Source of the DNA: Zasmidium citrigriseum
Taxonomy: Eukaryota; Ascomycota; Dothideomycetes; Mycosphaerellales; Mycosphaerellaceae
Assembly (NCBI GenBank): GCA_002786025.1
Contig: NHNW01000002.1
Span: 62,001-126,000, forward strand
Length of the DNA: 64,000 nucleotides
Reading direction: 5' to 3'
The notes under the pieces were generated by a model, which saw only the letters and a list, made by a program, of their open reading frames with translations, searched no databases and was not told where the DNA came from. Shown here piece by piece: positions 1 through 13,189 of this stretch. Within the stretch, counting starts at the first letter, position 1. Each line of letters begins with the position of its first letter. Both the position numbers and the translations under genes were made by a program.

Positions 1-720
1 AGAACCGCCCTAGTAAGAAGTAGATAAGTATACTATCTTCCTAGCGTATTAATAATAATACGAGGATCCGGAATTCTATAGGAGAGGTTAACTTAGGTAG
101 TAGTATATACTACCTCCTAACTATTCTAGCTAGCTACTAGTTAAATACTATTAATAAGGGCTCTAATATTAATAGGCCTCTAGAGAATAACTAGCGATAC
201 GAGCTATATATTAAGAGAGGTTCTAAGGGCGCTAAATTCTCCTACTATATTATAGTACCTAGTATATTTAAGGGAGCTTATCTAGACTATATATAGAGTA
301 ACTACTATAGTAAATACTCCTTTAGTTCTTATATTAAGTAGCTACGATAGCGTTAGGCTCCTTAAACTCCTACTTAGGATCGTACTCCTACTACTAGCTC
401 TACTAGAATTACTAATACTATACGCTATTAAGAGTACTAGATTTAGGTACCTAACTCTAATAACTACTCCCGTCGTAGCCGCTTAGTTATTAACTTTAAC
501 TTCCTAGCTAGAGCTACTAGCTATAATAATAAAATACGTAGTATTAGTATCTAGATATAGGCTACTATAGCTTAGGTATTTATACGTTAGCTTTAGAATT
601 AGGGTATAGGCCGTACTCGTTCTAAGAGCTAGGGTAGCTTCTATAGTACTTATTCTAGAGGTAGAAATAGTAGTTAGGGAGGTAATAGAGGTTAAGGAGG
701 TTAGGGAGGAGGATCTCTAA
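1..720 (+). pseudogene. 3' part of degraded ORF with Gly/Arg-rich C-terminus
   Basis: One plus-strand frame from about position 360 to 715 has stops only of the TAG/TAA type expected from RIP of glutamine codons. It reads through a Ser/Thr/Arg-rich stretch into a C-terminus rich in Gly, Arg and former Gln (motif SRGRNSS, then repeated GG). This resembles the nucleic-acid-binding tail of a retroelement gag or another RGG protein, but no family is recognised. It runs off the left edge of the window. It is opposite in orientation to the neighbouring gypsy element, so it belongs to a different unit. Confidence 0.4.
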
Positions 721-1000
721 TATAGTATTAACTTAGCTAGCTATATAAGGAGATTATAATTAAGTACTTAACTTAGTTCTTAGTTCTTTAGCTTTTTAGT
801 ACGTTAATTATAGGTAATAGGGAGCTTATTACTAAAGGTAACTTACTAGGCCTAGCTATCTTTTATCTTATTTAATATTTTTAATTTTTAACTTAATAAA
901 AAGTTAAGCTTAGGGAGGAACTACTTATAACTTATAAGGATATATATATATACTTATAAGAAATTAGAAGGCTATACTACTAACTTATTATCTTATTTTC
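721..1000. other. unassigned RIP-mutated spacer
   Basis: No coherent degraded frame is visible. A purine-rich tract near 909-920 (core AGGGAGGA) could be the polypurine tract of a plus-strand LTR element, but no repeated LTR partner lies in the window. Confidence 0.3.
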
Positions 1001-1879
1001 TATATCCTCTAGGGTCTCTACCTTAGATTTATAGATCTAGCCCTTCTCTTAGGCTTAGGATTAGGTACTTCTATCTTAATATCTAAGACTTCTATAGATT
1101 AGTTTATATTATCTATAGGGATATTATAACTCTACTTAATAGCCTCTAAGCTATATTCCCTATAAGGTATATTACTAAGATATACTTCTATTACTTACTA
1201 GACTAGAGTATCTATATCTACGTTATTTTAAAGAGACTTAGTATTATAGCCTACTATTATAGGTCTTTCCTTAGCTCTAAAGGCCCTTTATAATTATATA
1301 TCTATACTTATAACCCTATACTCCTCTAGAGCTAGTACTAGCTAAGTATTATATAATATAGGAGGTAGAATAGGGACCTTAATCTAAGCTTTAATATTCT
1401 TAGGAGGGTAGGTATTAGTATTCCTAGCTAGTCTATAACTTCCTAAAGCCTATAGCTACTAAACCTAAGCCTCTTTTCCCTCCCCTATTAAGAATAGACG
1501 GCTACTAGGCCTTCTAAAGCGACTATACTTCGCCTTATATTTAGTAGTTAACTTTTTCTAAGTTTCCTATAACTAGCTAGATATATTATTCTAGGATAGT
1601 ACCTAGCTATAAGCCTAGCCTATTAAGTTAAGGATATTCTAATTAAGAGTATTAGTATTCTTAATTTAAGAGCGCTAGCTAGTCTTTTTAGCCTATACCT
1701 AAAACTATAATAGTAAGGAGGCTACTACTTTAATTAACTAGTTCCTATAGACTAAATACTTAAGTACTCTTCTATAAGGAGTCTATAAGATATATATTCT
1801 AAGCTAATACCTTCTAAGTACTTAGAGTAGTCTATACTATCTAGGTTCTAGTTTTTAATAATTCTTATTACGAATTAAT

Positions 1880-2960
1880 ATAAAGTTACCCTCTTAGATT
1901 AAGTCCTTTTAAGGATTATTCTATACCTTCTTAGGAGAGACTAAGCTAACTTTAGTAGCTTTTATAAGTAGTCTTTTATTACTAAGCTACCTTATATACT
2001 TAATAGCCTTAAGCCTATTATCTTAATTATTAAGGGCTATTATTATAAGATCTCCTAGTAGTCTAGGCTTTTACCTATATACTAGCTCGTAGGGAGAGTA
2101 ATTTATCGACCTATATTAGCGAATCCGTATTAAGAAGATAGCTTATAGGAGGTAGCTATCCTAATTATAAATACTTAATCTAATATATATCTTAGTTAGG
2201 ATACTTCTAAGGATTCTATTAAATCTCTTAACCTTACTATTAGTCCTTAGGTAATATAGAGTAGTTAGCCTATAAGTTATATATAATTACTTAAGTAAAT
2301 ACTTAATAATCTAACTAAGAAACTCTATACTATTATCTAATAAAAGCTCTTTAGGGAATCTATTATAAGAGAAGATATACTTATAAATAAATTAAGTAAT
2401 ATAGATTATAGACTTTAAGGGTAGAGCTTTAGTAATAGGCTAGCCTATAGTATAATTAATAGCTATAATAATCTATTTATTACTATAGGGAGTCTTAGGT
2501 AATAGCCTAACTATATTAATAGCCTATCTATTAAATAGCTTTAGGTTAGAGTTAATCTAATAGAACTTAACTTTATTCTCTATATTAGGCTTAGATCTTA
2601 AAGAAAGCTAGTACTTAGGGTATTCCTTAATAAAGTTCTTAAGGTCTCTCTTTATAGATAGCTACTATCTACGGTTCTTAAGAATGCCTAAAATACTAGG
2701 GTATCTAAAATACCTATAGCTCTTATAGAGCTTTATAGTAAAGTTACGCCTAACTAAGGGGTATAAGTATAGTATAGTACTATTAGAATTATCTAGAATA
2801 CGAAGGAGCTTATACTTCTTACTAAGCTTATAGTATAGCCTATATTACTAATTTACTAAACTAGCTTATTAAGTTTAGTATTCCCTAGGATAGTACTATA
2901 CTTTAAAAGGTTATATATAGTAAGTATAACTTCCTCCTCTAGGAAATCTCTAAAGGGTTT
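1880..2960 (-). pseudogene. Ty3/gypsy integrase domain
   Basis: The minus strand at about 2640-1880 reads as an integrase core of gypsy type. There is a conserved stretch ending in a motif of the form GFPKE-x-L-x-DN (here RFPKELLLDN), followed by TNSKVKRFN-like and SPYELVY-like blocks. It is preceded by a zinc-binding HHCC-like region that is poorly preserved. RIP stops occur throughout. It follows reverse transcriptase in the expected gypsy order. Confidence 0.7.
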
Positions 2961-3699
2961 AGTTATTATAGTAGCTAATATTAGCTTAGACTATAATATA
3001 TTAGCTTTAAGGTCTTCTATAAAGTCTAGCCTTCTACTAAGGGTATTAGGGATAATTACTTAGGCTCTAGGACGGTATTTAATATCTAAATTAAAGGACT
3101 AGAACTCCTTAATCTACCTAGCTAGTCTCTTACTTTAATAGGTTATAGTATTTATATACTAGAGGCTTTAGTAATCTATAAGGATAGTAATAGTATAGCT
3201 ATTAAGAATCTAGTACTCCTAATCCTTAAGAGCTAGCTTAATTATAAATAGTTTCTTCTTATAGATAGGGTAATTAAGTTTAGTAGTATATAGCTTCTTA
3301 CCTCTATATATAATAGGATAGTATTTACCTTTAGAGTTAAACTAGTATAATATAGCTCTAACTACCTATTCTAAAGTATTAGTCTTAATTAGGAAGGGTT
3401 AAGAAGTATTAGGAATAGCTAAAACTAGTTTACTTACTAGAGAATCTTTAAGCTTATTAAATATAATACTATATTAGGCTATCTAGGTAATAGGCCTATA
3501 CTTCTTAGTTCTTAAAATAGTATTATTCTCTTTAAGAAGATTCTATAAAGGGATAGTAATCTAAGTATATCTATAGATATACCTATAGTAGAAACTAGTA
3601 ATTCTAAGGAACTAGCGGATATAATAAATAGTTTAAGGTATTAGCTAAGTCTTAATAATATCCACTTTAGATTATAATAGCTAGATAGAGTTATATATA

Positions 3700-4470
3700 A
3701 TATAATAGCTATAAAACTTAATCTTAGGAACTCTAATACTTATCTTACTAGGAGATATATATAGTCCTTTATCTTTAAGGATCTTAAGAAGTTACTTAAG
3801 GTACTTAGTATATTTCTTAACTAATAAGGAGTATATAATAATATTATCTAAGTAGACTTAGATAGATACTCTAATTATATCCCTTAGGATATCGTTTATA
3901 AAGCTCTAGAATATAGCTAGAGCGTTATAGAGACTAAATAGTATAACTATAAACTTATATTTACTATCCTTAGTATTAAAGGTAGTCTTAGGAATATCTC
4001 TTTAGTTAATAAGGATCTACTAAAAGCCTAAAGTAAGGTTAATCTTACTAAAGACCTTAGCTCCTCTAAAGGTATTAAGATAGTCTTTAATCCTTAGAAG
4101 CGGGTACTTATTCTTAATAGTCTTCTTATTTAAGGCTCTATAATCTATACATATTCTCTATTTACTACTAGGCTTAGGAATAAAAAGGACTAGGCTACCC
4201 TATAGGCTTAAAGATAGCCTAATTAATCCCTTTTAAAGAAGAGAGGTAACTTACTTCTTCTATTCTATAAGCTACTATAGTATTAACCTATAGTATATAG
4301 TATTAATAGGGTATTTACTATCTATAGTATTAATCCTATACTTAATCCTAGATCCTATTAGTAGTTCTAGTAGAAGCTTAGATCTAAATCTATTAGAATA
4401 CCTATTAATAAGCTATTAAAGTTAAGGATAAGTACTTATAGGAAGCTTATCTTACTTAATAGACTCCTTA
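3700..4470 (-). pseudogene. Ty3/gypsy reverse transcriptase domain
   Basis: The minus strand reads clearly as gypsy RT. The segment at about 4165-4085 contains [17 protein letters not shown]. The catalytic YxDD box lies at 3843-3857 and reads YLDN, consistent with one RIP G-to-A change in the second Asp codon. Several TAA/TAG codons interrupt it, so it cannot be functional. Confidence 0.85.
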
Positions 4471-6483
4471 ATAATTATTATAAGAGTATACTTATTAATA
4501 TTATCTATTAAAGTAAAGAGCTCTATTTCTAAAGAATCCTAAGACTTAGGATCTAAAGTAAGTTAATAAATCCTTAAGTTATACTTAATCTTATAGACTA
4601 CTCTATACTTAGGGATATATATTACACCCTTTAGGAAATTAATTATAGCTTAAGAGTTAATAAGCTAATCTAGGCTAAGGATTATATTATATCTAGAGAT
4701 ATTAAGAACTCTTAACTTAATATCTTAAGTATAGTTCCTAAGCCTTATAGGTAAGAGTATAGCTTTAGTACTCTCTAATCTCTAGCTACTTAGGAGTAAG
4801 ACTATAGATCTTAGGGCTAAAAGTCTCTAGGCCTTAGGAAATAACGAGGCTAAGCGCTTTAAGATAAATATAGTAGTTATAGCGGTATCTAGGATAAAGG
4901 TAGCTTTCCTAGAAGCGCTTATAGGTTTAAGGAAACTAGGAATAGTAAGTAACTTAGAATCTATAGCTATAAGACTATAAAAGGAAGCGCTATTATAAGA
5001 GGCTTTTCTATAGCCTAACCTTAAAGCCTTATAAGTAAGATTAGGAGTTAGTTTTCCTACTTAATCTCCTTATAAGGGTATTAGTTCTTTAAGTAAAGGA
5101 TACTTTACTAATTATAATAAGCTATTACCTTACTATCCTTTCCTATAGGATTCCTTTAGGCTTTTAAGCGCTTATAAGAGGGTTTCTTACGCTCCTTTCT
5201 ACTATCTCTTAAGCTAGATAACTAGCCCCTTCTAGTACTACCTTTCTTATAAGGTAAAGCTACTAAGTTATCTTTAGAACTAGACTTAGAGTTATTTTCT
5301 AAGTTATTCTTATCGCTTTTAGGCTATCCTAGGTCGTTAGGAAGGGTAGTAAGCCTATTCCTAGAGGTCTAGGGTGCCTTATTAGATAGTATAGCTTACT
5401 CTACTAACTATTAATATAACTTAGTCTTAGGTAAAAACTCTAGCTCTCTTAACCTACGTTAAGAGTACTCGCTTAACCCTTAGAAAAAGGTCTAGTTAAG
5501 TTCTCTAGGAATCCTACTAAGTTAATTTAACTTAGTAATCTATTAGGTATAGAACTCCCTTATAGAGAGGTTTCCCTACTTAAAGTTCCTAAAAGCTACT
5601 TATCTTTACTCCTTAATATCCTTATTAATATATATTATCCTTATATTCTCCTATATCTCTTCTATATTAAAGGGTACTAGTCTATATAGACCTAAGTTTA
5701 TAATAAACTAGTATATATACGTATATCTCCCTCTCTACTATACTAAGAATAATCCTCTAGTATAGTTTAAGTACCTAGAAATACGCTACTATAGAGTCTA
5801 TATCTTCTTAGGGTCTATTTCCTAGAGCTATATCTTACTTTTAGTAATCTATTATTTAGCCTTAAGAGCCTTTTAAGTAGTATTAAGGGGATTAGGATTA
5901 TAGATAAATAGGGCCTTAGGCTTATAGTATAGAGGGCGCTAAGTTAAGAAAGATAGTATAGCTAGCGTAGCTATAGGAGGTAGAGTTAGTCTTAGTTTAC
6001 TTAAGAGTATTAATAGGGAGCTCTTAATTAGGCTAAGGCGAGCGTTTAGGTCTTAAGAGAATTCGTATATAAAGCGTTAGAAGTCCGCTAGGGAGAGACT
6101 AGGAAGGGTTTATTATCCTTAAGTATATTAAGAGCCTTACTAAGTATTACTAGCCTTATATTAGGGTATATAAGGTACTTAAGTCCCCTAGGTACCGTTA
6201 GTATAGTACTAGGTTAAAGAGCCCTCTTAAGGGTCTATTATAACTTAATTAAGCTACTAGTAATTTATAGCGATAGTAAGGAAGGGTAATACTTTAAATA
6301 ATAAGGGTATTAGGTTTAGGGATATTAGGAAAGCGAAGTATAGGAAAGGAATAAGGATATAAGAGTAATATAAAGGCCTTTTTAAATCTATATACCTTAA
6401 CTCCTTCTAACCTATAATTTAAAAACCTTTTATCCTAACCTACTATAGTATTAATAAGCGAGCCTACGATAGAATTATACTAG

Positions 6484-6841
6484 TATAGGCTAGCTAGCTA
6501 GCTTCTACGGAAGCTACTACGGCTACTAGTACCTACCTTTAACTTCCGAGCTACGAGTACCTTTATTATTATTACGATACCTACTTTATATATATACGAC
6601 TAGCTTCTTATATATTATACGATATAGATAGATATAGTAAAATCCTATATACTAAACTTCTTCTCTTCTTTTATAGCTTCCTCTAGAAGTACCTTAGTAT
6701 ATATAAATACCTCCGTATATCCGAATTTACTAATAGAGCTATATTATACTCTCTATTAAGATCTATCGCCTATAACTCCTCTTTAGCTCTATTACCTACT
6801 TAGCGACTATAGGTAGGTTAGTCTATAGGCGCTAGGTTATA
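6484..6841 (+). repeat. 5' LTR of giant element
   Basis: Begins TATAGGC and ends GGGTTATA-like; both terminal dinucleotides are TA, as expected for a TG...CA LTR after RIP. It matches 30914-31271 over its whole length with scattered differences, mostly C/T or G/A. The preceding CTAG is the target-site duplication. Confidence 0.9.
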
Positions 6842-7987
6842 TTTTTAGTAGTTAGTACGAGAGTAGAAGATATAACCGTCTTCTTCTAACTTCTAACCTT
6901 CGAGTATTCGATAATACGCCCTCGCGGAATAGTACTCTAATAGATTCGATATAAGTAAGAGTATTTATAAGAGTAACGCTAGTATAGCTATATTAAGGAA
7001 AGATATAAGAATATAAGAAATACGAGATATATAATATTCGGTATATAGGAGCTTCGGTACGAATAACCTAGTAATATAGAATAGTAGATATAATAGTTTA
7101 GCTATAGAAATAGGCTCGAGTCTATAGTTAGTTAAACGAAATAGGTATAAACGGAATACTAGAGATTATATTATTAGGTAGACGTATCTAATAAGCGAAG
7201 CTCGAATATACGAATATACGAATCCTAGGAACGACTAGAATTCGGAAGGGTAATATTATACTTTACTACTCGGCGGAAGTAGGTATAGCGGAAACCCTAA
7301 TAACTACTTCTCGTAAATATAATAACTACCCTCGGTAATACGCTCTCCTTTATTAAAATTAGATACTATCTATAGATAGCCGAGATTACGCTCCGACTTA
7401 ACTACCTTCGGACTATTAAGATTCGAAACCGCTATAGGATAAGGTATTTAGAAGAGTCGTTCTAGGTAGGAGCTTAGAAAGGGGTAACTACTCGTAAGGC
7501 TACGATCCCTAGAATAAGGTTTATCTCTCTAGATCGAAGCCGCTAACTAAATCGTAGCTACCTAATATAGTAACGGCTATTAGGCCTATACGTATAGGAA
7601 GGACGTATTAATATATAACCTTACCCCTAGACCTCGCTAAGAAGAACTACTATTAATTAGTACTTTATACTTCTAGTAATAGCGAACTCGTTACTAGTAC
7701 TATACCCGTACTATAACTAGTACTACCCTTATACGCTACTTTATACTATATATACCTATATCCTTACCTTCTATTATATATTTACTATTCGAACTATTTA
7801 ATTTATATCTATCTATCTATATCTATACTCTATTACTATACTCGGCTTAAGGCTATATCTTATTATTACCTAAGTTATAAAAACCTTATAAAAACATTAC
7901 TTCTATCTATTTTAATTAATAAGGACGCTTTCGTATCTAATTTATACCCCTCGCGTTACTAACTAAGTACTAAACCTTTACCTCTCG
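6842..7987 (+). other. leader of giant LTR element
   Basis: About 1.1 kb between the 5' LTR and the first hairpin-like box. No convincing degraded frame was followed here. The primer-binding site should lie immediately after 6841 but is not recognisable after RIP. Confidence 0.4.
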
Positions 7988-8013
7988 ATTTTATATCCCG
8001 CGAGGTACGAAAA
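7988..8013. repeat. hairpin-like box 1
   Basis: First of four related boxes with an ATTTTATA(C/T)CCC arm, a short GC-rich centre and a GGGTACGAAAT- or GGGTATAAAAT-like arm. The others are at 24199-24225, 27286-27312 (inverted) and 30763-30789. They separate coding blocks of the giant element. Confidence 0.5.
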
Positions 8014-8099
8014 GATATAACTAGGATTCTAGACTCTACGCCCTAGGATTACCTACTATCTACTATATACTTTACTCGGGGAAGTAGTTTAAGTAGATT

Positions 8100-11000
8100 A
8101 AAGTTACCTCTTATAAGTAGCTCGCCGCTATAAGAGTCTAGGTTAAGAGAAGAGTCTCCTATTAATTAACCTTTAAGATAGGAAGATCCTAACGCTAACC
8201 CTAAGTTTCGTAACTTACTAGTAGACCTTAGCCCTTCTAAGCTAAAGATATCTACTACCGATAGATCTTCTAGCTCCGAAGAAGTTAAGACTCCTACCTC
8301 GGAATAGTTACTAACTAGAGCGAGTATAAGTACTACTTCTAAAGTCCCTACCCTACGTTCTCTACTCCTTACCTATAGAAGATCTTATCGTTCCTAGATA
8401 GCTACTCCTACTACTAACGCTAATACTAATAACGGTAATAGCGGAGGAAATAGCTAGGCTACTAGATCTTCCGCTACCCTAGCTTAGTAAGCTAACCCTT
8501 AGGCTATTATTTAGTAACTAGCTTTAGTTCTTCCTAACTTATAGCCTAAAATACCTATACTAGGTTCTAGCGAGAATCCTCTTTTCGATAGGAAGAATAT
8601 CTTAGCTTTTATCGATCGTTTTAATAACTTAATCGCCGAGTATAACCCTAACTTAACTAATACTAAGAAGTTGTCTCGCTTCCGACTAAATACTAACCTA
8701 CTAACTCGCCTACGTATAACTCGAGTTCTAGGGTACGAAGATAGGGACTATAAGAAGTTTCGTATCGAGGTTACTCGTAAGTTCGCCTAGACTAATACCT
8801 TTATACTCCTTAGAACCCGCTAGTACCTAGAATAACTTACTAGTACTAACCGCTCTATAGGGGATAACTTATCTAGCTACTACCGCTAGTTTATTATAGT
8901 AAGTAAGAAGATTAAGAAGGTAGATATAGAAGATAACTCCCGTACCCGACTATTCCTCTAAGGGCTCCCTAATTAGTTATAGCGGAAGCTATATTAGAAG
9001 TTTAACCTATACCCTTTACGCGAGTATAGCTTCTAGGAATTCGATAAGATCTTCGATAAAGCTATACGCCTAATCGAAGGGAACGAAGGGTATAACCTTA
9101 CTTAGAAGGAGACGACTATATAAATAAAGACTCTTTAGAAGTCTATCGAAGATAGATAACCTATATTAGATATTAGCTTATCTTATATTTCGAATATTAC
9201 TCTAGCTTCTTATAATACTAAGATTAGCTTACTTACTAATCGACTTTATCGTATAGAAATCGCTATAATATAACGCTAGTACTTAAGTAGAGTAATACTA
9301 CTTAACCCTTAAGCTACGGATTAGATAAGAAATATCTCTAGTAGGTATAATACTAGAGTCTTTACTATATAGTAGAGGAAAGCTCCTCTAATAGGTCCTA
9401 CTATAGCCGATAAGTACTAGAACTATAGTAAGCCTAGTTATACTAGCGCTACCTACGAGATATTTAAGATATTCCTTAATACTAGCTACTACTACCTACT
9501 AGATAATAAGTAGTACTTAGGACTAAAGGGTAGCTATAACCCGAAGTCTATAACTTAGCGATAGGATAGAACTAAGCCGAAGCTATATAGTATATTACTA
9601 GCTATTCGAATAGAGTAGCCTACCGAGAAGATCGCCTTTACGGGAACTAATACTAATAAGTTCCTAGCTAAATAGAGAAGTAATAATAGCTCTATTACTA
9701 GGATCTCTACTTTAAGTTCTATAGCGCTACCTATGTTATCGTTAGTAAAGGTCTACTTCGCTAGAGTTAGCGAGGCTAAGGAACTATACGATCCTACTTT
9801 CTAGTATATCTAACGCTCTAAGATTATCGAAGAAGCTATAGATACCTTCGACTAGTACGAATATAGATCCTTCTATATTACCCCTAAATACTTATAAGAT
9901 AGAGATTACTACTCTAATACTACTACCCGCTCGTAGGAGAAGATAAATCCTACTCCGAAGATATAATTCGCCCCTATAGGTATCCTTAAGAATAAAGAGC
10001 GCGAGTAATCCTTAGCGGCTAAGACTCGGTAGCTCCGAGCTAATAATACTTCTATCGCTAACCTTCCTAAGTCCTAAGATTAACTTTATAGGACGGATCT
10101 TTAGCCTAGAGTTAAGGATATAACTAAGGATTCTTAAATATAGACTTAGACTATAGACTAGAATTACTCCTAGCGAGACGAATCTATAACGGATAGGAGT
10201 AACGATAAATTTAAGGATACCGCTCCCCTTAACGCGCTAGTTACCGCCCGCCGAGGTAAACCTAAGAGTAAAGTATTTCTATATTACGTCCGCGCCTATA
10301 GTAGTAGAAATAATAAGCTATTCTAGAGTAAGTAAGTAATAAATACTCCTCTTAATATTACCGTTAGTAATATAATAACTTATAACGCTACCTTTACGAA
10401 GTACTAGTTATAGCGAATCCTTAATAACTCTAAGTTTATAGACGAGCTTAAGAAGTATAGGGAGATACTATAGACGAGCGCTATAGTATAAGTTAATTTA
10501 CCTAACTAGCGTATATCTATAGCCGTTTAACTTCCGTAAGAAGATATAAGATTCTCTAGACCGCCTAAGGCTAGTAAGCTATATAAAGATAGCGCGAAAA
10601 TTAATCTTTCTAGTATTACTATAGATTTAGTCTTAGCTCCTAGCCCCTAGGTAATAGCTATAGTTAGCTATATCGAGTATATAGTTCGTACTTTAATTAA
10701 CGAAGGATCTAAGGGTTATATTATAAGCTATAAACTAGCTTCCTAGCTTAGGCTCCCTATTATAGGTAATATAAATATTAATATAAGCGGCGCTAGCGGA
10801 CCTTACTAGTTTAGTAGAGTTACTCGCGCCCTAAAGATTATAGTTTATAGTATTACCTTCTTCTAGGATTTCTTAGTCTTAGTTTCCCTATCTATACTAT
10901 TTATTCTAGGACGCTCCTAATACCGAAAGGTCTAGCTAACTAGCGTTAACTACGATAATAGTATATAGGAGGGAACTATTACTAATAGGCGAGGGAACTC

Positions 11001-12097
11001 CGTTTACTTTACGGGAATTTAAGCTACTATAACTAGGTATAAGCGAATAGACGATATCCTTCGTAGTCTTAGGCTAGCCCTAAAATTATAGGGAATTCGC
11101 TACCTACGTCGACTTCCCCTATTATAGTAGGAGTATATATAATCTTCTAGAAGGAATAGATAGACTTAGACGATATAGATAGATTAGAGAATCCTTTAAA
11201 AGGCTCGCGCTCTAAGATCCGTAGAGATAGTAAGCTATTTAGATTTTATACCCTATAGGATACGAAATTAGATATTACTATTTACGCTCTAGGAGCGACT
11301 TCCTTATACCTATTACTTTCTATATCCGCGTTCACGGTATTTAAAAGAGGGAGGGGAGTTAAAAATTCTTACCTCGACGTTACCGCCGCTACCGAATTAC
11401 TACCTAATATTACTAAGGCTAGATTTCTCTATATTAAAGACTAAGATAACGATAATATTAAGGGTATTCTCCTCGCTATAACTATTAATAAAGCGGCTCG
11501 AAGATTAAGGAGATAGGCTTATATACGCCCGCCTATTAGTATAACTACTAATATATATACTATATATAAACGGAAAGCTAAGAAAGTCCGCCCTATTAAG
11601 GAAGATAGTTCGAGAACTAATAGCTTAAAACCCGGCGGATCCCTTACCTAGCGAGACGACTACCTAGCTTATAAAGTAATACTTCCCCCGGGAAATAGTA
11701 AGTTCGATAGGAAATATCTAATTAAGAAGTTTTCTAATATTCCTAAAGAAAGCTAGCTAACCTAGGAACGTCTAGATACTATCGAGATTAGTATAGACTT
11801 ACTCCCTCTAGAACTAGAAATAATCTACGAGATACTCTATAATAGAGAAGCTACTATAGCCTATAGCTTTAAGTCTTTAGGACGAATTCGGGAAGAAGTA
11901 ATTAGACTATAGTATATTCGGACGATACTATATACGCTATAGTAATATCCGCTCTTCCGTTTAAATCTATTACTTCAGTCTATAGTTAAAGGTATAATTC
12001 GCGAACGGCTTAAAGTATAGACGATCGAATCTAGCTACTCGAGCTATTAGAATCCCTACTTCCTAGTTAGGAAGAAGTCTACTAGGCTAGAGAGGAC
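8100..12097 (+). pseudogene. gag-protease-RT (5' part) of giant element
   Basis: A long degraded plus-strand frame begins near 8100. It runs through a gag-like protein (about 8570-9200, with readable stretches such as FIDRFNNLIAEYNP and SRFRLN), a protease region near 10,680-10,760 (NEGSKGYI-type motif) and the start of reverse transcriptase (NPYFLVRKKS near 12050). The frame ends exactly at the hAT target duplication and continues at 21056. Stops are mostly TAG/TAA. Confidence 0.75.
12090..12097. repeat. hAT target-site duplication, left copy
   Basis: GAGAGGAC, identical to 21048-21055. Eight base pairs is the duplication length produced by hAT transposases. The identity extends leftward by CTA, which probably reflects the element's terminal TAG. 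Confidence 0.85.
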
Positions 12098-12240
12098 TAG
12101 ACGACGAAGTAGGCTAGGCTTAAGCCTAATAGTTAAAGTAGGCCGGGCCGAGGAGGTAAGGCCTAGTAGACTAGGTTAAAGCTAGGCCAAAGCCTAGATA
12201 GGGCCTACCTCGGCCTACTTTAGCCTAGTAAGAATACTAA
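12098..12240 (+). repeat. left terminal inverted repeat and subterminal region
   Basis: An 18-bp terminal repeat is followed by repeated GGCCTA/TAGGCC-type motifs. Matching motif-rich sequence, in opposite orientation, lies at 20930-21047. Such subterminal repeats are typical transposase-binding regions of hAT elements. Confidence 0.75.
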
Positions 12241-13189
12241 AACAATACGAGAGACTGCCTTATATAAGTAGTTTACTACGTATATATGAACGCGAGATAT
12301 AGATACTCTATAGGTTAAAAAACGAGCCGGCTACGTACGCCGACTACGAAGATATAACTATCGCACACCTAATAACGTAATCGTAAACCGACGGGAGTAG
12401 CCGAAAGCTTAGCTTTAAAGCCGAGCTCTCGTCGCAATTTGATCCTTCCTTTAACACTACCGATTTTTACGCTAGAGCGACGAAAATCGACCGCGCGATA
12501 TCGAGAAAACATCGCGAGATATCTACCGACTACGCCTACCGGCTACGTAAGCGAATATAACGAAGTACAATCTATCCCCGTCGCTACCGGCCGACGAACC
12601 GCCGAAAATAACGCCTTTATCGAGAGGAAAGCGCAGAAAGGCGGACGAGGACCTCTCGCTTAATTAGAATACTCGGCGCGACCGTATGCGTAAGTAGAAG
12701 ATAAGTAAGGATAGGGTAGAGGAGAATAGAGAGCGTAAGAGAAAGAATACGGCCTTTAGAAGATAGATAAAGAAGAACGTAGAGCCGGCTAAACTAAAGG
12801 GCTTAAGTAAGTAGTAGGAGAAGGTGAAACGAGATACCCTATAGGCTTAGTAGGAACTTAAGTAGTAAGTTAACCGTAGCTAGTAGACATAGCCGGTAGT
12901 ACTAACTCTCGTATAGGGTAATATCGATAGAGACAGCCGGCGACGAGAATACCGTATATACGGTAGAGGAAGCCGACGATATAGCCGCCGATAATACCGT
13001 ATCTAGTACACTCGTTCCTAGTAATACGATTCCTAGTACCTATCGATAGGAGGCGTAGACTATAGTAGAGATCGAGGATAAGGAGTAGATTTACGACGAG
13101 AATAGCGAGCGCGTAAGGCGGATAGGTATATATCTTTACTCGCCTAAGCCACCTAGTACTAATACCGAGGACGACGTATAGCGCGAGAG

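Larger units (their letters stand above)
900..6483 (-). mobile_element. Ty3/gypsy LTR retrotransposon, RIP-degraded
   Basis: Minus-strand reading gives, from high to low coordinates, a gag-like region (about 6200-5000), a protease region (about 4900-4500), reverse transcriptase (about 4470-3700), RNase H (about 3650-3000) and integrase (about 2960-1880). Order and motifs are those of Ty3/gypsy elements. The 5' end is interrupted at 6483 by the large LTR element; the likely rest of the 5' LTR is at 31272-31431. The 3' LTR was not found, so the left boundary is uncertain. Sense-strand stops are overwhelmingly TAG/TAA. Confidence 0.75.

Noticed and set aside
12439..12663. 74-codon open frame at the left of the hAT
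   Set aside because: Begins in a region overlapping inverted 24-bp modules, shows no domain, and sits at the less mutated edge where chance open frames are more likely. Not called as a gene.
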